A stretch of DNA of 64,000 nucleotides. It comes from Aquiluna sp. (lineage in GTDB: Bacteria; Actinomycetota; Actinomycetes; Actinomycetales; Microbacteriaceae). The stretch is from NCBI GenBank assembly GCA_028144365.1, contig JAOGAX010000002.1, positions 37,351 through 101,350 on the forward strand, in the 5' to 3' direction. Below are positions 42,719-53,462 of this stretch, one piece after another. Every line of letters starts with the position of its first letter. Positions within the stretch are counted from its first letter, which is position 1. A program made the position numbers and the translations under genes. Under the pieces are notes generated by a model that saw nothing but the letters and a program-made list of their open reading frames with translations, was not told where the DNA came from and searched no databases.

Positions 42719-44200
42719 CTAGGTGGTCTGAACTGTTGTCACTGGGAGCGTGGACTCAGCTCCAAAATCTAGGCCGCTGGGTTCTCTTCCGTCCATAATC
42801 AGCTGCGAACCTAAAGCCGCAATCATCGCCCCATTGTCGGTGCAGAGGGAGAACCTGGGGATCCTAAGCTCAATTCCGGCTTCTTGACAGCGTTGCTCGG
42901 CCTCCTGACGCAGCCTTGCATTGGCAACCACGCCACCGCCAAGCAAGAGCCTCTTTACGCCGAACTCCTCGCAGGCCCAGAGCGACTTTGTTAGTAGGAC
43001 ATCAATTACTGCCTCGCGGAAGCTTGCCGCAACATCCGGTTTTGAATACTCCTGACCCCCATCTTCAAGCTTCTCAACATGCCTGGCCACAGCCGTCTTG
43101 AGCCCTGAGAAGGAGAAGTTGTACTTGTGCTTTTCTAAGTCCTTGGGAAGTGTCAGGCCCCTGGGGAACCTAATGGCATTCGGGTCACCCTCTGCCGCAA
43201 TCTTTTCTATTTGAGGGCCTCCAGGGTAGGGAAGGCCCAGCACCCGAGCTACTTTGTCAAAGGCCTCACCGGCTGCATCATCAATAGTCTCTCCGAGCAG
43301 CTGGGTGTCGTTCAGTAGGTCACGAACCAGCAGGAGTGAGGTGTGGCCACCGGATACCAAGAGGGCAATCGTGGGCACCTCAACCGCACCACGCTCAAGA
43401 ACATCCGCTCCGACGTGTCCGACGAGGTGATTCACCGCGTAGATGGGTTTGTCTAGTGCGACCGCAAGCCCTTTGGCAGCACCAATGCCAACCATTAGCG
43501 CTCCGGAGAGCCCGGGACCATTCGCAACCGCCACAGCATCGATGTCTTCGTAGCCAATTCCCGCTTCAGCGAGCGCCGCATCTAGTGTCGGTGAGATTGC
43601 TTCAAGGTGTGCCCTCGCAGCAACCTCGGGAACCACTCCCCCATACTTTGCATGCTCGTCCATCGAGGAGTGAAGCGCATTTGCTAGCAGCCTGTTGCCG
43701 CGAACTATCCCTACTCCCGTCTCATCACAGGTTGACTCAATGCCCAAGACAACAGGTTGGCTTATTGGCATGCGCATCACAAGAGCGTCTTCCCCGGAGG
43801 GCTGGTAGTAGCGCTTGCGGACATCAATCTGTTCAAAGCCAAGGCTCAAATAAAGCCCTATCGCAGACTCGTTTCCGGCCTTGACCTCCAGAAAAACCTC
43901 CTCGCTACCCTGCCTCTTTGCGAAAGCAAGTAGCTCATTCATGAGGGTTCGCCCGATGGATTTCCCCTGACTCTCTGGTTCAACCCCAATTGTCTGAACA
44001 TCACATGAGTAGCTGGGCCCACTAACCTTTAGCCCGGCATATCCGAGCAGTGAACCGTCAAATGCCCCGACGTAGTGGGTTTGAGGTGAGGCGATTTCTG
44101 CGGCCATGGTCTGCTCGAGCCAAGCCTCATTCTGAAATAGCCTGCGCTCTAGGTCCATGACCTGGGCCAGATCTTCAATAGCAAGCGTCCTAAGTTGCAT
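42719..44200 (-). CDS. Fusion of RimI (S18 alanine N-acetyltransferase, N-terminal) and TsaD (tRNA t6A synthesis, C-terminal)
   Basis: GNAT segment [31 protein letters not shown]...[18 protein letters not shown] followed in the same frame by [56 protein letters not shown]. Confidence 0.92.
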   Translation of the reverse strand: MQLRTLAIEDLAQVMDLERRLFQNEAWLEQTMAAEIASPQTHYVGAFDGSLLGYAGLKVSGPSYSCDVQTIGVEPESQGKSIGRTLMNELLAFAKRQGSEEVFLEVKAGNESAIGLYLSLGFEQIDVRKRYYQPSGEDALVMRMPISQPVVLGIESTCDETGVGIVRGNRLLANALHSSMDEHAKYGGVVPEVAARAHLEAISPTLDAALAEAGIGYEDIDAVAVANGPGLSGALMVGIGAAKGLAVALDKPIYAVNHLVGHVGADVLERGAVEVPTIALLVSGGHTSLLLVRDLLNDTQLLGETIDDAAGEAFDKVARVLGLPYPGGPQIEKIAAEGDPNAIRFPRGLTLPKDLEKHKYNFSFSGLKTAVARHVEKLEDGGQEYSKPDVAASFREAVIDVLLTKSLWACEEFGVKRLLLGGGVVANARLRQEAEQRCQEAGIELRIPRFSLCTDNGAMIAALGSQLIMDGREPSGLDFGAESTLPVTTVQTT

Positions 44201-44784
44201 CAGCCGCTCACCCTTTTTCCCGGCGATGGCGTGACATCCGGCGAGCGCAGGTAGATGGCACCGGTTTCACTCAGATCGATGCCTTTTTCGAGCGCCCAAA
44301 GGGCGTAGCGCCCGACCTTCTCCGCATCCGCAGGCTCGGAGACATGTTCATAGTCCCCAAACTCAGCGGTGGTTGATGGGTCAATAACTCTCGGGCCAAA
44401 CTCTCTCTTGCCAAAAACGTAACCGGCTGCGAAAAGCTCCCCACGCTTGGCATCAGTTGTCACAAGCAAGCGCTCTTCTGTTCTAGAGAAAGCAATCGCA
44501 TCCAGCACCATGACGCCGTGCAGACCCACACCAAGCGGTCCCGCAAGGGCCTTAGCCGCTGCAATGCCAACCCTCAGGCCGGTGTAGGGGGCAGGACCGA
44601 TGCCAACCGCGATGTTTTCAAGTGCGTTTGCAGGCAAGTCCGCCTGGGAGAGGACACCGGTAATTGCCTTGGCGATGTTCTCGGCGTGACCAAATGGGTC
44701 GTCAAAGAAGACCGAGGACAAAAGCCTTTTGCCATCGAAGAGAGCTGCGGAGGTGCCGGCAGAGGTGTCAATTGAGAGAAGCAA
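44200..44784 (-). CDS. tsaB: tRNA threonylcarbamoyladenosine biosynthesis protein TsaB
   Basis: [44 protein letters not shown]. Confidence 0.9.
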   Translation of the reverse strand: MLLSIDTSAGTSAALFDGKRLLSSVFFDDPFGHAENIAKAITGVLSQADLPANALENIAVGIGPAPYTGLRVGIAAAKALAGPLGVGLHGVMVLDAIAFSRTEERLLVTTDAKRGELFAAGYVFGKREFGPRVIDPSTTAEFGDYEHVSEPADAEKVGRYALWALEKGIDLSETGAIYLRSPDVTPSPGKRVSG

Positions 44785-45220
44785 GGTCTACCCCCTCCCA
44801 CCTTGGGCCCAAAGCGGACAGGACTACCTCTCGAATCTCGTCATCTGAGGTTCGATCTATTTCTACGCTTAGGTAGTTCTCTGCATAGCCATCAAGAAAG
44901 TCCCTAGCCCACTCGACAACAACTATTGAACCGGCGAAGTCAATGTCTAGATCATCAAGCTCCACCGCGCTTGCAAGCCGATAGGCATCGACATGAACCA
45001 GCTTGCCGCCACTGGCAATTCTGTGCTCGCGAGCTAGCACAAAGGTGGGCGACTGGATTGTGCCTTCCGCGCCAAGGGCTTCTCCGAGCCCGCGGGTGAG
45101 GGTTGTCTTCCCTGCTCCAAGCTCACCAGAGAGCAGGAGCAGGTCACCAAGCTGCAGCAGATCGGCCAGCTTGCTTCCCAGCTCCTCCATTGCCTCGGAG
45201 GTAGTTATAGTTAGCTGCAT
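44768..45220 (-). CDS. tsaE: tRNA threonylcarbamoyladenosine biosynthesis ATPase TsaE
   Basis: LLLSGELGAGKTTLTRGLGEALG, IQSPTFVLAREH, VVVEWARDF. Confidence 0.92.
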   Translation of the reverse strand: MQLTITTSEAMEELGSKLADLLQLGDLLLLSGELGAGKTTLTRGLGEALGAEGTIQSPTFVLAREHRIASGGKLVHVDAYRLASAVELDDLDIDFAGSIVVVEWARDFLDGYAENYLSVEIDRTSDDEIREVVLSALGPRWEGVDLASLN

Positions 45221-46281
45221 TAGCGGCCTAGGTAACTTCGGTTTGCTCTGCCGCCAATGCGAGTGACGATCTCGTAGTTGATTGTCCCGGCAGACTCTCC
45301 AAGTGCTTCCGCACTTGGTTCGCCCTCCTGGGGATTGCCAAAGATGACCACCTCGGTACCTATGGCTGGCTCTGAACTGCCCAGGTCCACAACGAACTGG
45401 TCCATCGCAACTCGGCCAACCACCGGGTAGAGCTTGCCCGCGATTAGAACTTCGTGGTTCACAGATACCCGGGGCATGCCCTCGGCGTAACCGAAGGGAA
45501 CTAGACCTAGATTGGTTTCCCGCTCTGTTACGTAGCGGTAACCGTAGGAGACACCCTGACCTGCGGGCACCTTCTTGACGTTTACCAGTTGGCTCAGAGC
45601 CCGCATTGCAGGCTGCAGCTCAATTCCAGAAAGCTCTCGGTCCTCATAGGGGTTTAGCCCGTACACCGCAATGCCACACCTGACCATGTCAAAGCGAAGG
45701 TCCTCATAGGAAAGTGCTCCTGCGGAGGCAGCTAGGTGCCGCTCGCTAAATTCAATGCCTTTGCTGGATGCCATCGAGATGGCATCCTCAAAGAGCTCTT
45801 TCTGCTTCAGATCATCTGAGACGGAAGTATTTGAAAGGTGCGTGAAGATCCCAACCGGATTAGTTCCCTGTAAGCGAGTAAAAAGCTGTTCTAAATCAAG
45901 GCGGGAAAAACCATTTCGTCCAAGTCCGGTATCGATCTTGATATGAAATAGCGCGGCCGGAGGAAGTCGGTCGAGCTGATCAAAGGTCGATACCCCAAGC
46001 TCAATATTGTTTGCAACGGCTGCTTGTAAATCGTCCTCAGGACCAATAATCCAAGCCATGACTCGGGCTTTGATGCCTGCATCTCGGAGAGCCATTGCCT
46101 CTGATAGGTCTGCAACACCAAGAGCATCAACGTTTCCGTTCAGCGCCCTGGCCACCTCGATCATGCCGTGGCCATAGGCGTTTGCCTTAACCACTGCCAT
46201 CACCTTGGCAGGGGCAAAGGCCGCCCTAAGCGCGGCGTAGTTTGACCTGATTGCGTTTAGGTCTACCTCGATTTGGCGCAT
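45220..46281 (-). CDS. alr: Alanine racemase
   Basis: VMAVVKANAYGHGMIEVAR, HIKIDTGLGRNGF, VAMDQFVVDLG. Confidence 0.94.
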   Translation of the reverse strand: MRQIEVDLNAIRSNYAALRAAFAPAKVMAVVKANAYGHGMIEVARALNGNVDALGVADLSEAMALRDAGIKARVMAWIIGPEDDLQAAVANNIELGVSTFDQLDRLPPAALFHIKIDTGLGRNGFSRLDLEQLFTRLQGTNPVGIFTHLSNTSVSDDLKQKELFEDAISMASSKGIEFSERHLAASAGALSYEDLRFDMVRCGIAVYGLNPYEDRELSGIELQPAMRALSQLVNVKKVPAGQGVSYGYRYVTERETNLGLVPFGYAEGMPRVSVNHEVLIAGKLYPVVGRVAMDQFVVDLGSSEPAIGTEVVIFGNPQEGEPSAEALGESAGTINYEIVTRIGGRANRSYLGR

Positions 46282-46635
46282 CTAAATACTCTCCACTACA
46301 ACCGTTGCCACTGCAACCGGACCATCGTGGCTCATCGAAAGGTGGAACCTGAGATCACCCAGATCACGAATCTTTTCTGAGGTCTTGCCATGAAACTTCA
46401 GTGAGGGTTTTCCGAGGGCATCTTTCACAACCTCAATCTCGTTCCAAACCAGAATTGCGGGAGTGCCTAGAGCCTTGGCTAGAGCCTCTTTGGCAGCAAA
46501 CCTGGCAGCAAGTGACTGTAGTGCTAGATCACGCTCGTTCTCATGGAAAAGGCGAGCGCCAAGGTTCTCGGTTCGGCTTAGCGACTGCTCCAGACGCTCG
46601 ATTGAGCAGACATCAACGCCGGTGCCATAGATCAA
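46282..46635 (-). CDS. acpS: Holo-[acyl-carrier-protein] synthase
   Basis: GTGVDVCSIERLEQSL, LAARFAAKEALAKALG, SMSHDGPVAVATVV. Confidence 0.93.
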   Translation of the reverse strand: MIYGTGVDVCSIERLEQSLSRTENLGARLFHENERDLALQSLAARFAAKEALAKALGTPAILVWNEIEVVKDALGKPSLKFHGKTSEKIRDLGDLRFHLSMSHDGPVAVATVVVESI

Positions 46636-46636
46636 A

Positions 46637-48487
46637 TCACTCCACCGTCACGCTCTTTGCCAAGTTTCTCGGCTGGTCAACATCGAGGCCCTTGGCGCTG
46701 GCCAGCTCGAGGGCGAATATCTGTAGTGGCAGAACCGCAAGCTGCGCTGCCATAAAGGGGTGGGTCTGGGGGATGAAGAATACCTCGTCAGCACTCTTAC
46801 CGACTGCGCTGTCCCCTTCCTCTGCAATAGCAATGACCTTGGCCCCTCTTGCCTTAATCTCCTGAATGTTCGAGACCACCTTGGGGTGCAGGGAATCTTC
46901 GCCATTTGGTGAGGGCACGACAACAATTACAGGCTGGCCCTGCTCGATTAGCGCAATTGGGCCGTGCTTGAGCTCTCCAGCAGCAAAACCCTCAGCGTGG
47001 ATATAGGCGAGCTCTTTGAGCTTTAGTGCACCCTCCATCGCAATCGGGAAGCCCACGTTGCGACCTAGGAAGAGAACGGACTTGGCGTCTTTCAATTCCT
47101 TGCCAAGCTCCCTCATGCGCTCAACGGACTCGAGGACCTGCTTGACCATTCGGGGGAGCTTTAGAAGCTCTAGGCCAAGCTCCTTTAGGTCATCTTTGTC
47201 CATAGCCCCGCGCTGCCAAGCAAGCGACAGGGCGACTAGCTGACCTGCGGTTATTTGCGCGGTGAAGGCCTTGGTCGATGCGACTGCAACCTCAGGACCT
47301 GCGTGGGTATAGATGGTGGCATCGGATTCCCTAGCGAGAGTGGCCCCCTGGGTATTGCAGATCGAGAGCACCTTCGCTCCGCGTTCTTTTGCGTAGCGAA
47401 CAGCCATCAGCGTGTCCATGGTCTCTCCGGACTGACTGATTGCAATAACCAGGGTTTGCTCGTCAATTATTGGATCGCGATAGCGGAACTCATGGGCAAG
47501 CTCAACGCTGGTTGGAATCTTGGCCCACTTCTCAATTGCATACTTGGCAACCTCACCGGCATAGGCTGCAGTGCCACAGGCGACGATGGTTATGCGGTTG
47601 ACCTCGCTTAACCGGTCCAGACCGGCAAACTCGCTTAGCTTTACCGAGCCATCCGAGGCGAGGCGACCCATGAGAGTGTCGCCCACAGCCTGAGGTTGAT
47701 CCGCAATCTCCTTGGCCATAAACGAGGGCCAGCCGCCCTTGGATGCGGCAGATGCGTCCCAGTCAACGGTGAATTCGTCTGGTGTAACGGCTTCCCCCGA
47801 GAAGGTAGTTACTGTGACTGAGTCCTGCCTTAGCTCAACCAGTTGATCCTGTCCCACTGACACCGCACGCTTGGTGTGTGCGACAAAGGCCGCAACGTCG
47901 CTACCGAGGAAGTTCTCACCTTCACCTAGACCAATAACTAGCGGGGAGTTTCGTCTGGCAGCAAGTACCAAATCCTTGTGGTCCTCGTGGATGCAGAGCA
48001 GAGTAAAGGCGCCCATCAACCTGTTTACAACCGCCCTAAAAGCCGCGGTTAGGTCCCCAGTTTTCTCGTACTCTCTTGCAACAAGGTGTGCGGCAACCTC
48101 ACTGTCAGTCTCCGAGCTGAACTTGACCCCAGCCTCTTGCAGCTCAGTCTTGAGCTCAGAAAAGTTCTCAATGATGCCGTTGTGGATGAGGGAAAGCTTG
48201 AGGTGTTCGCCTCCGAGATGCGGATGGGCGTTGGTGTCCGTAGGGGCACCATGGGTTGCCCAGCGGGTGTGGCCAATACCGATGTGTGCGTCGGTGATGG
48301 GCGACTTCTCCAGATCTTCAACCAGAACCGAAAGCTTTCCTGCGCGCTTTCTTGTTTGCAGCCCAGCATCTTGATCAATTACCGATACGCCAGCGGAGTC
48401 ATAGCCTCGATATTCCAGGCGCTTTAGGCCGCCCAGTAAAACATCGAGTGTTGACCCCGGGCCCACGTAGCCCACGATTCCACACAT
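46637..48487 (-). CDS. glmS: Glucosamine-fructose-6-phosphate aminotransferase (isomerizing)
   Basis: MCGIVGYVG, HTRWATHGAPTDTNAHPH, SQSGETMDTLMAVR, C-terminal DVDQPRNLAKSVTVE. Confidence 0.96.
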   Translation of the reverse strand: MCGIVGYVGPGSTLDVLLGGLKRLEYRGYDSAGVSVIDQDAGLQTRKRAGKLSVLVEDLEKSPITDAHIGIGHTRWATHGAPTDTNAHPHLGGEHLKLSLIHNGIIENFSELKTELQEAGVKFSSETDSEVAAHLVAREYEKTGDLTAAFRAVVNRLMGAFTLLCIHEDHKDLVLAARRNSPLVIGLGEGENFLGSDVAAFVAHTKRAVSVGQDQLVELRQDSVTVTTFSGEAVTPDEFTVDWDASAASKGGWPSFMAKEIADQPQAVGDTLMGRLASDGSVKLSEFAGLDRLSEVNRITIVACGTAAYAGEVAKYAIEKWAKIPTSVELAHEFRYRDPIIDEQTLVIAISQSGETMDTLMAVRYAKERGAKVLSICNTQGATLARESDATIYTHAGPEVAVASTKAFTAQITAGQLVALSLAWQRGAMDKDDLKELGLELLKLPRMVKQVLESVERMRELGKELKDAKSVLFLGRNVGFPIAMEGALKLKELAYIHAEGFAAGELKHGPIALIEQGQPVIVVVPSPNGEDSLHPKVVSNIQEIKARGAKVIAIAEEGDSAVGKSADEVFFIPQTHPFMAAQLAVLPLQIFALELASAKGLDVDQPRNLAKSVTVE

Positions 48488-48517
48488 GACCCCTAATCTA
48501 CGGCAGAATAGCCCCTT

Positions 48518-49465
48518 GTGAGTGCAGCGCAGCGGCCCCAGAGCCGCTCCCCCTACGTATCTATCGATAGAGCGGACTGGTCCGATCTGGCTGGCTCATC
48601 GTCGCTGCCGCTCACCGAGGAAGAACTGAGAAACATCCGCGGTCTGGGCGATTTACTAGACCTGCAGGAGGTCAGTGAGGTCTATCTCCCCGTTAGCGAG
48701 CTGCTGAGCATCTATGTGAAGCAGGCGCAGCTGCTGCATGGCAACACTGTGGAGTTTTTTGGTGAGCGGGCTGCCAGAACACCGTTTATCATCGCCGTGG
48801 CAGGCTCGGTTGCCGCTGGTAAATCCACAGTCTCCAGGCTCCTCAAGGAGTTAATGCAGCGCTGGGAGGGTATTCCAAACGTGGAGCTAGTAACCACCGA
48901 CGGCTTCCTCTACCCAAACAGCGAGCTGGAGAAGCGGGGCCTGATGGAACGTAAAGGCTTCCCGGAGAGCTACGACCGAAAGAAGCTCTTGGAGTTTGTT
49001 GCCGACATCAAGTCTGGAAAGAGCGAAATTCAGGTTCCTGTCTACTCGCACCTCACCTACGACATCGTCGAGGGGGAATATGTCACTGTTACAACCCCTG
49101 ATGTGCTGATCGTTGAAGGGCTAAATCTCCTGCAGCCTCCGGCTCCTGGTCAAGAAGTTGCGCTCAGCGACTACTTTGACTTCAGCATCTACATTGACGC
49201 CGACCCAAAGAATCTTGAGAAGTGGTACTTGGCTCGTTTTGCTCAGCTGTGGTCAACAGCATTTACCAACCCCCGGTCCTACTTCCACGACCTAACAAAA
49301 AACCTCACGGAGGAGCAGGCCATGGACAGGGCTCAGGGGTTCTGGAGAAACATAAATTTGATAAACCTGAGGGAAAACATAGAACCCACTCGTTCGCGCG
49401 CAACTCTGGTTATGCACAAGGGCGATGAGCACCGGGTTGAAAAGGTGCTGCTGAGAAAGATTTAG
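48518..49465 (+). CDS. coaA: Type I pantothenate kinase
   Basis: [52 protein letters not shown]. Confidence 0.95.
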   Translation: MSAAQRPQSRSPYVSIDRADWSDLAGSSSLPLTEEELRNIRGLGDLLDLQEVSEVYLPVSELLSIYVKQAQLLHGNTVEFFGERAARTPFIIAVAGSVAAGKSTVSRLLKELMQRWEGIPNVELVTTDGFLYPNSELEKRGLMERKGFPESYDRKKLLEFVADIKSGKSEIQVPVYSHLTYDIVEGEYVTVTTPDVLIVEGLNLLQPPAPGQEVALSDYFDFSIYIDADPKNLEKWYLARFAQLWSTAFTNPRSYFHDLTKNLTEEQAMDRAQGFWRNINLINLRENIEPTRSRATLVMHKGDEHRVEKVLLRKI

Positions 49466-50805
49466 AGGGCCAGCTTCTCGGCTACAAGATTGGCAATGCG
49501 CTCGGCCCAGCTCTGGGCGCTGCCCTGATCTTTGGCCTCAACCATGACCCTGACAAGTGCTTCGGTGCCAGAAGCACGAAGCAGCACTCGGCCATTTTCT
49601 CCGAGCTCCGCTTTTGCCTGGTCCACAAGCTCTGCCAGATCCGGATTGCCTGCAAGTGCGGACTTGTCGACATCTGGCACGTTGATGAGAACCTGTGGGT
49701 AGGTGTCCATCACCGACGCCAACTCACTTAGGGGCTTGCCAGTCTCCACCATTCTGGCCGCTAGCTGCAGACCTGTGAGAACGCCGTCACCGGTAGTCGC
49801 ATATTGACTAAAGATGATGTGCCCGGACTGCTCGCCACCAAGTGCGTAGCCTCCAGAGCGCATTTCTTCGAGTACGTAGCGGTCACCAACCGCGGTCTCA
49901 AGCATCTTGATGCCCGCCTCTTTCATGGCTACCTTGAGCCCAAGATTTGACATGACAGTTGCGACAAGAGTGTCCCGGCTGAGTTTCCCGGCATCCTTCA
50001 TGGCAAGGGCAAGAATCGCCATTATGTGATCACCATCGATTACCCGACCGCTTTCGTCAACGGCGAGGCAGCGATCGGCGTCTCCATCGTGGGCAATACC
50101 AAGAGCAGCTCCGTGTTCAACCACCGCAGCCTGCAGAGCGGACAAATGAGTTGAGCCATAACCGGAATTTATGTTGGTGCCGTCTGGGTCAGCCCCAATA
50201 ACGACCACCTTCGCGCCCGCATCACTCAGGGCCTGAGGAGATATGGCGCTAGCTGCGCCGTGTGCGCAGTCAACAACAACCTTCATGCCATCGAGCTTGG
50301 TATCAAGTGTGCCGAGGAGGTGCACGAGGTACCTATCCTCTGCATCTGCAAACCTGGTCACCTTGCCAACCTCGCCACCCAGTGGAGTGAGGTTCTGGCC
50401 CATGGCGCTTTCAATCTCATCTTCTAGCGAGTCTGGGAGCTTGTGGCCGCCGTGAGAGAAAAACTTGATGCCATTGTCAGGCGCAGCGTTGTGGCTTGCC
50501 GAAATCATGACTCCGAAGTCAGCGCCAAGGTCTGCAGTTAGGTAAGCGCAGGCTGGGGTTGGAATCACGCCGGCATCAAAGACGTCAACACCGGAGGATG
50601 CAAGGCCTGCTGAAACAGCTGCCGAAATGAAATCGGAGGAGACTCTTGGGTCCTTAGCGATTACCGCCCTCGGGCGTTCTCCACGCTCTCTGGCCCCAGC
50701 TGCCAAGACAACCGCGGCCGCCTGAGCCAGGCGCAGCGAAAAGTCAGCGGTGATGTCTTTGTTCGCTGTGCCGCGAACGCCATCGGTGCCAAAAAGCCTG
50801 GCCAT
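49462..50805 (-). CDS. glmM: Phosphoglucosamine mutase
   Basis: [42 protein letters not shown]. Confidence 0.96.
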   Translation of the reverse strand: MARLFGTDGVRGTANKDITADFSLRLAQAAAVVLAAGARERGERPRAVIAKDPRVSSDFISAAVSAGLASSGVDVFDAGVIPTPACAYLTADLGADFGVMISASHNAAPDNGIKFFSHGGHKLPDSLEDEIESAMGQNLTPLGGEVGKVTRFADAEDRYLVHLLGTLDTKLDGMKVVVDCAHGAASAISPQALSDAGAKVVVIGADPDGTNINSGYGSTHLSALQAAVVEHGAALGIAHDGDADRCLAVDESGRVIDGDHIMAILALAMKDAGKLSRDTLVATVMSNLGLKVAMKEAGIKMLETAVGDRYVLEEMRSGGYALGGEQSGHIIFSQYATTGDGVLTGLQLAARMVETGKPLSELASVMDTYPQVLINVPDVDKSALAGNPDLAELVDQAKAELGENGRVLLRASGTEALVRVMVEAKDQGSAQSWAERIANLVAEKLAL

Positions 50806-50814
50806 GGCGGAAGC

Positions 50815-51339
50815 TTAACGCTTGGAGAACTGGGAGGCCTTGCGAGCCTTCTTGAGTCCAGCCTTCTTGCTCTCGATTACACGAGAATCGCGGCTTAGGA
50901 ATCCAGCCTTCTTCAGCGTCGGACGGTTGTTGTCAGCGTCGATCTGGTTCAGTGCACGGGAGATGCCGAGACGAAGCGCTCCGGCCTGTCCTGCAATGCC
51001 ACCACCATCGATACGAGCAACGACGTCGTAGGCGCCCTGCAGCTCCAAAACCTTGAACGGGTCGGTGATTAGCTGCTGGTGAAGCTTGTTTGGGAAGTAG
51101 TCCTCGAAGGTGCGGCCGTTTACCGTGATCTTGCCGGTTCCAGGTGCGATTCGAACCCTGGCGACAGCCTCCTTGCGGCGACCGGTGCCAGCGCCTGGCT
51201 GGGTTAGCTCGCCACGAGAGCGAACCTTCTTCTCAACCGGAGCACTCTCGGTGCTGTAGGTGGTGACCTCGGCCTCTGCCTCGGTCGCCTGAGTCTCTAC
51301 TACGTCGTTTTCAGCCAAGTTCTTTTCCTTACTGGGCAA
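50815..51339 (-). CDS. rpsI: Ribosomal protein S9 with acidic N-terminal extension
   Basis: Core [25 protein letters not shown]...[30 protein letters not shown] after about 50 extra residues. Confidence 0.96.
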   Translation of the reverse strand: MPSKEKNLAENDVVETQATEAEAEVTTYSTESAPVEKKVRSRGELTQPGAGTGRRKEAVARVRIAPGTGKITVNGRTFEDYFPNKLHQQLITDPFKVLELQGAYDVVARIDGGGIAGQAGALRLGISRALNQIDADNNRPTLKKAGFLSRDSRVIESKKAGLKKARKASQFSKR

Positions 51340-51772
51340 TCTGATCGATAACGAAAGTCTTTGGCTGCTGCGCCTCGTGAGGGTGCTCGCTGCCGGAGTA
51401 AACCTTGAGCTTCTTCAGCATCTGGTCTCCAAGAGAGTTCTTTGGAAGCATTCCGCGAATGGCCTTCTCAACAGCCTTCTCAGGGCTCTTCTCGAGTAGT
51501 TCTGCATAGCTGGTAGCGGTTAGACCACCTGGGTAACCGGAGTGGCGGTAGGCCATCTTCTGGGTCAGCTTGGAACCGGTAAGCGCAACCTTCTCGGCGT
51601 TGATGATGATTACAAAGTCACCGTTGTCCATGTGGTTTGCAAAAGTTGGCTTGTGCTTGCCGCGCAGCAGGGTGGCTGCCTGGGATGCTAGGCGTCCTAG
51701 CACCACGTCGGTGGCGTCGATGACTAGCCACTCGTGGCTCAGCTCGCTGGCCTTTGGCGAATAAGTACGCAC
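51329..51772 (-). CDS. rplM: Ribosomal protein L13
   Basis: [49 protein letters not shown]. Confidence 0.97.
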   Translation of the reverse strand: MRTYSPKASELSHEWLVIDATDVVLGRLASQAATLLRGKHKPTFANHMDNGDFVIIINAEKVALTGSKLTQKMAYRHSGYPGGLTATSYAELLEKSPEKAVEKAIRGMLPKNSLGDQMLKKLKVYSGSEHPHEAQQPKTFVIDQIAQ

Positions 51773-51882
51773 GCTAAATTACCTCGTAGTTTCTTTTTGA
51801 GTGATTCCGCAGACTTATGCGGTTTCAAACCGCTCGGCAAAGCCGAACCAAGCAGCAAGTCTAGGGGTTTTGAACCCCATGG

Positions 51883-52746
51883 TCAAACAGAAATATCCTC
51901 GTCTGAACGCAGGTTTCTAGCCTTCTCCGCCTGCGCTGCAAGCTGATCATCCTCGGGGTATTGAACATCGTCCAATGACAGCCCCCGAGGATCAACGACC
52001 TTGAACCGACTAGTTCTTTTTGCTGCCTGTGTTATCTCGCCCAACTCAGCTATAGAGAGCTTTCCCTCTCCCACGGCGATCAGCGCACCAACGATGGACC
52101 TGACCATGTTGTGACAGAAGGCATCTGCGCTAAGTGTCACCAAAATCCGGCCATCCTGCTCCCGCAAAACACTTAGCTCCCTTAGCTCACGAATAGTGGT
52201 TGCGCTCTGTCTTGGTTTGCAAAAAGCACCAAAGTCGCGCAGCCCAACCAGCGACTTTCCTGCAGCATCCATGAGCGTCTCATCGAGTTGTCGAGAGACG
52301 GAAAGGACATACCTGGCCTGCTTGGGATCTGGTTTACATGCTGGATCGGCTATTCCAAAGTGGTAGGTGCGGCCGGTTGCACTAAATCTGGCATCGAAAC
52401 CATTAGGCGCCTCAAGAATCTCGATTATCGCGACATCCTCTGGCAATAAACCATCCAGCCGCGAAGCCGAAAATGGAGCTCGACCGAGCCGAACAAGCTG
52501 GTCCTCAGTTATGTCGATATGGCAGACCTGAAACCCTGCGTGAACGCCGGCATCGGTTCTGCCCGCAACCCGCATCCCAAAGTCATCTGTGCTAGGTCCA
52601 AAGATTGTGTTCAGGGCACTTAGCAGTTCACCCTGAACAGTTCTCAGTCCAGGCTGTTTGGCCCAACCCACAAAATCTGTGCCGTCATAGGCGAGGTTGA
52701 TCCGGAAACGAGTAAGCCCGCCGGGCAAACCAGCGGGCGTACTCAT
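51883..52746 (-). CDS. truA: tRNA pseudouridine synthase A
   Basis: RFRINLAYDGTDFVGWAKQPGLRTVQGEL, VAGRTDAGVHAGFQVCH. Start set at ATG 52746; listed extension is an alternative frame of rplQ. Confidence 0.94.
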   Translation of the reverse strand: MSTPAGLPGGLTRFRINLAYDGTDFVGWAKQPGLRTVQGELLSALNTIFGPSTDDFGMRVAGRTDAGVHAGFQVCHIDITEDQLVRLGRAPFSASRLDGLLPEDVAIIEILEAPNGFDARFSATGRTYHFGIADPACKPDPKQARYVLSVSRQLDETLMDAAGKSLVGLRDFGAFCKPRQSATTIRELRELSVLREQDGRILVTLSADAFCHNMVRSIVGALIAVGEGKLSIAELGEITQAAKRTSRFKVVDPRGLSLDDVQYPEDDQLAAQAEKARNLRSDEDISV

Positions 52747-52759
52747 GAATTGATCCTGT

Positions 52760-53443
52760 TTAGGCCTTTGGCTCTTCCTCGGCTGCAGGCTCCTCAGGAG
52801 CTGCCTCCTCAGCGGGAGCCTCTTCGCTTGCTGCCTCTGCAGCAGGCTCTTCAGCTGCTGCTTCTTCAGCAGGTGCTTCAGCTTCGACTGCAGGAGCCTC
52901 TTCTGCTGGCGCATCCTCAGCAGGAGCTTCAGCTGCAGGGGTCTCTTCAACGGGTGCCTCGGCAGGAGCTTCCGCAACAGCCTCCATCTGCTCCTCAACC
53001 GCTTCCGCTGCTGGCTCTTCAGCCGGTGCAGTGGTAGCAACGTTGTTGGTGAGCTTGACCTTGTTGGCCTTTGGCTTTGGGGTTACTGGGTCTAGAACGA
53101 GCTCGATCATCGCCATCGGGGCATTGTCGCCCTTGCGGTAGCCGAGCTTGACAATGCGGGTGTATCCGCCTTGGCGGTCCTGCACCTGAGGTGCAATCTC
53201 AGCGAATAGCTGGTGAACCACGGTCTTGTCGAGAATCTGCTGCATGACCCTGCGACGCGAGGCGAGGTCGCCACGCTTTGCAAAAGTCACTAGGCGCTCA
53301 GCAATCGGACGTAGACGCTTGGCACGAGTCTCGGTCGTGGTGATCTTGCCGTGCTTGAACAGGCTGGTTGCCATGTTGTTTAGCATTAGGCGCTCGTGAG
53401 CTGGTCCGCCTCCGAGACGTGGGCCCTTTGTTGGGGTAGGCAT
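52760..53443 (-). CDS. rplQ: Ribosomal protein L17 with long acidic Ala/Glu-rich C-terminal extension
   Basis: L17 core [37 protein letters not shown], then about 95 aa of AEEPAAEA-type sequence. Confidence 0.96.
   Translation of the reverse strand: MPTPTKGPRLGGGPAHERLMLNNMATSLFKHGKITTTETRAKRLRPIAERLVTFAKRGDLASRRRVMQQILDKTVVHQLFAEIAPQVQDRQGGYTRIVKLGYRKGDNAPMAMIELVLDPVTPKPKANKVKLTNNVATTAPAEEPAAEAVEEQMEAVAEAPAEAPVEETPAAEAPAEDAPAEEAPAVEAEAPAEEAAAEEPAAEAASEEAPAEEAAPEEPAAEEEPKA
52765..53040 (-). repeat. In-gene degenerate repeat encoding AEEAPAEE-type units (L17 extension)
   Basis: Repeated GCTCCTGCTGAGGAG-like units at the 3' end of rplQ. Confidence 0.85.
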
Positions 53444-53462
53444 TTGTTTCTCCTTGCGCTAC

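Noticed and set aside
46637-48517. glmS ribozyme upstream of glmS
   Set aside because: Only 30 bp separate glmS from divergent coaA; no space for the ribozyme.
52747-53040. N-terminal extension of the truA frame ([22 protein letters not shown]...)
   Set aside because: Alternative reading frame of the rplQ acidic repeat; TruA homology begins just after ATG 52746.
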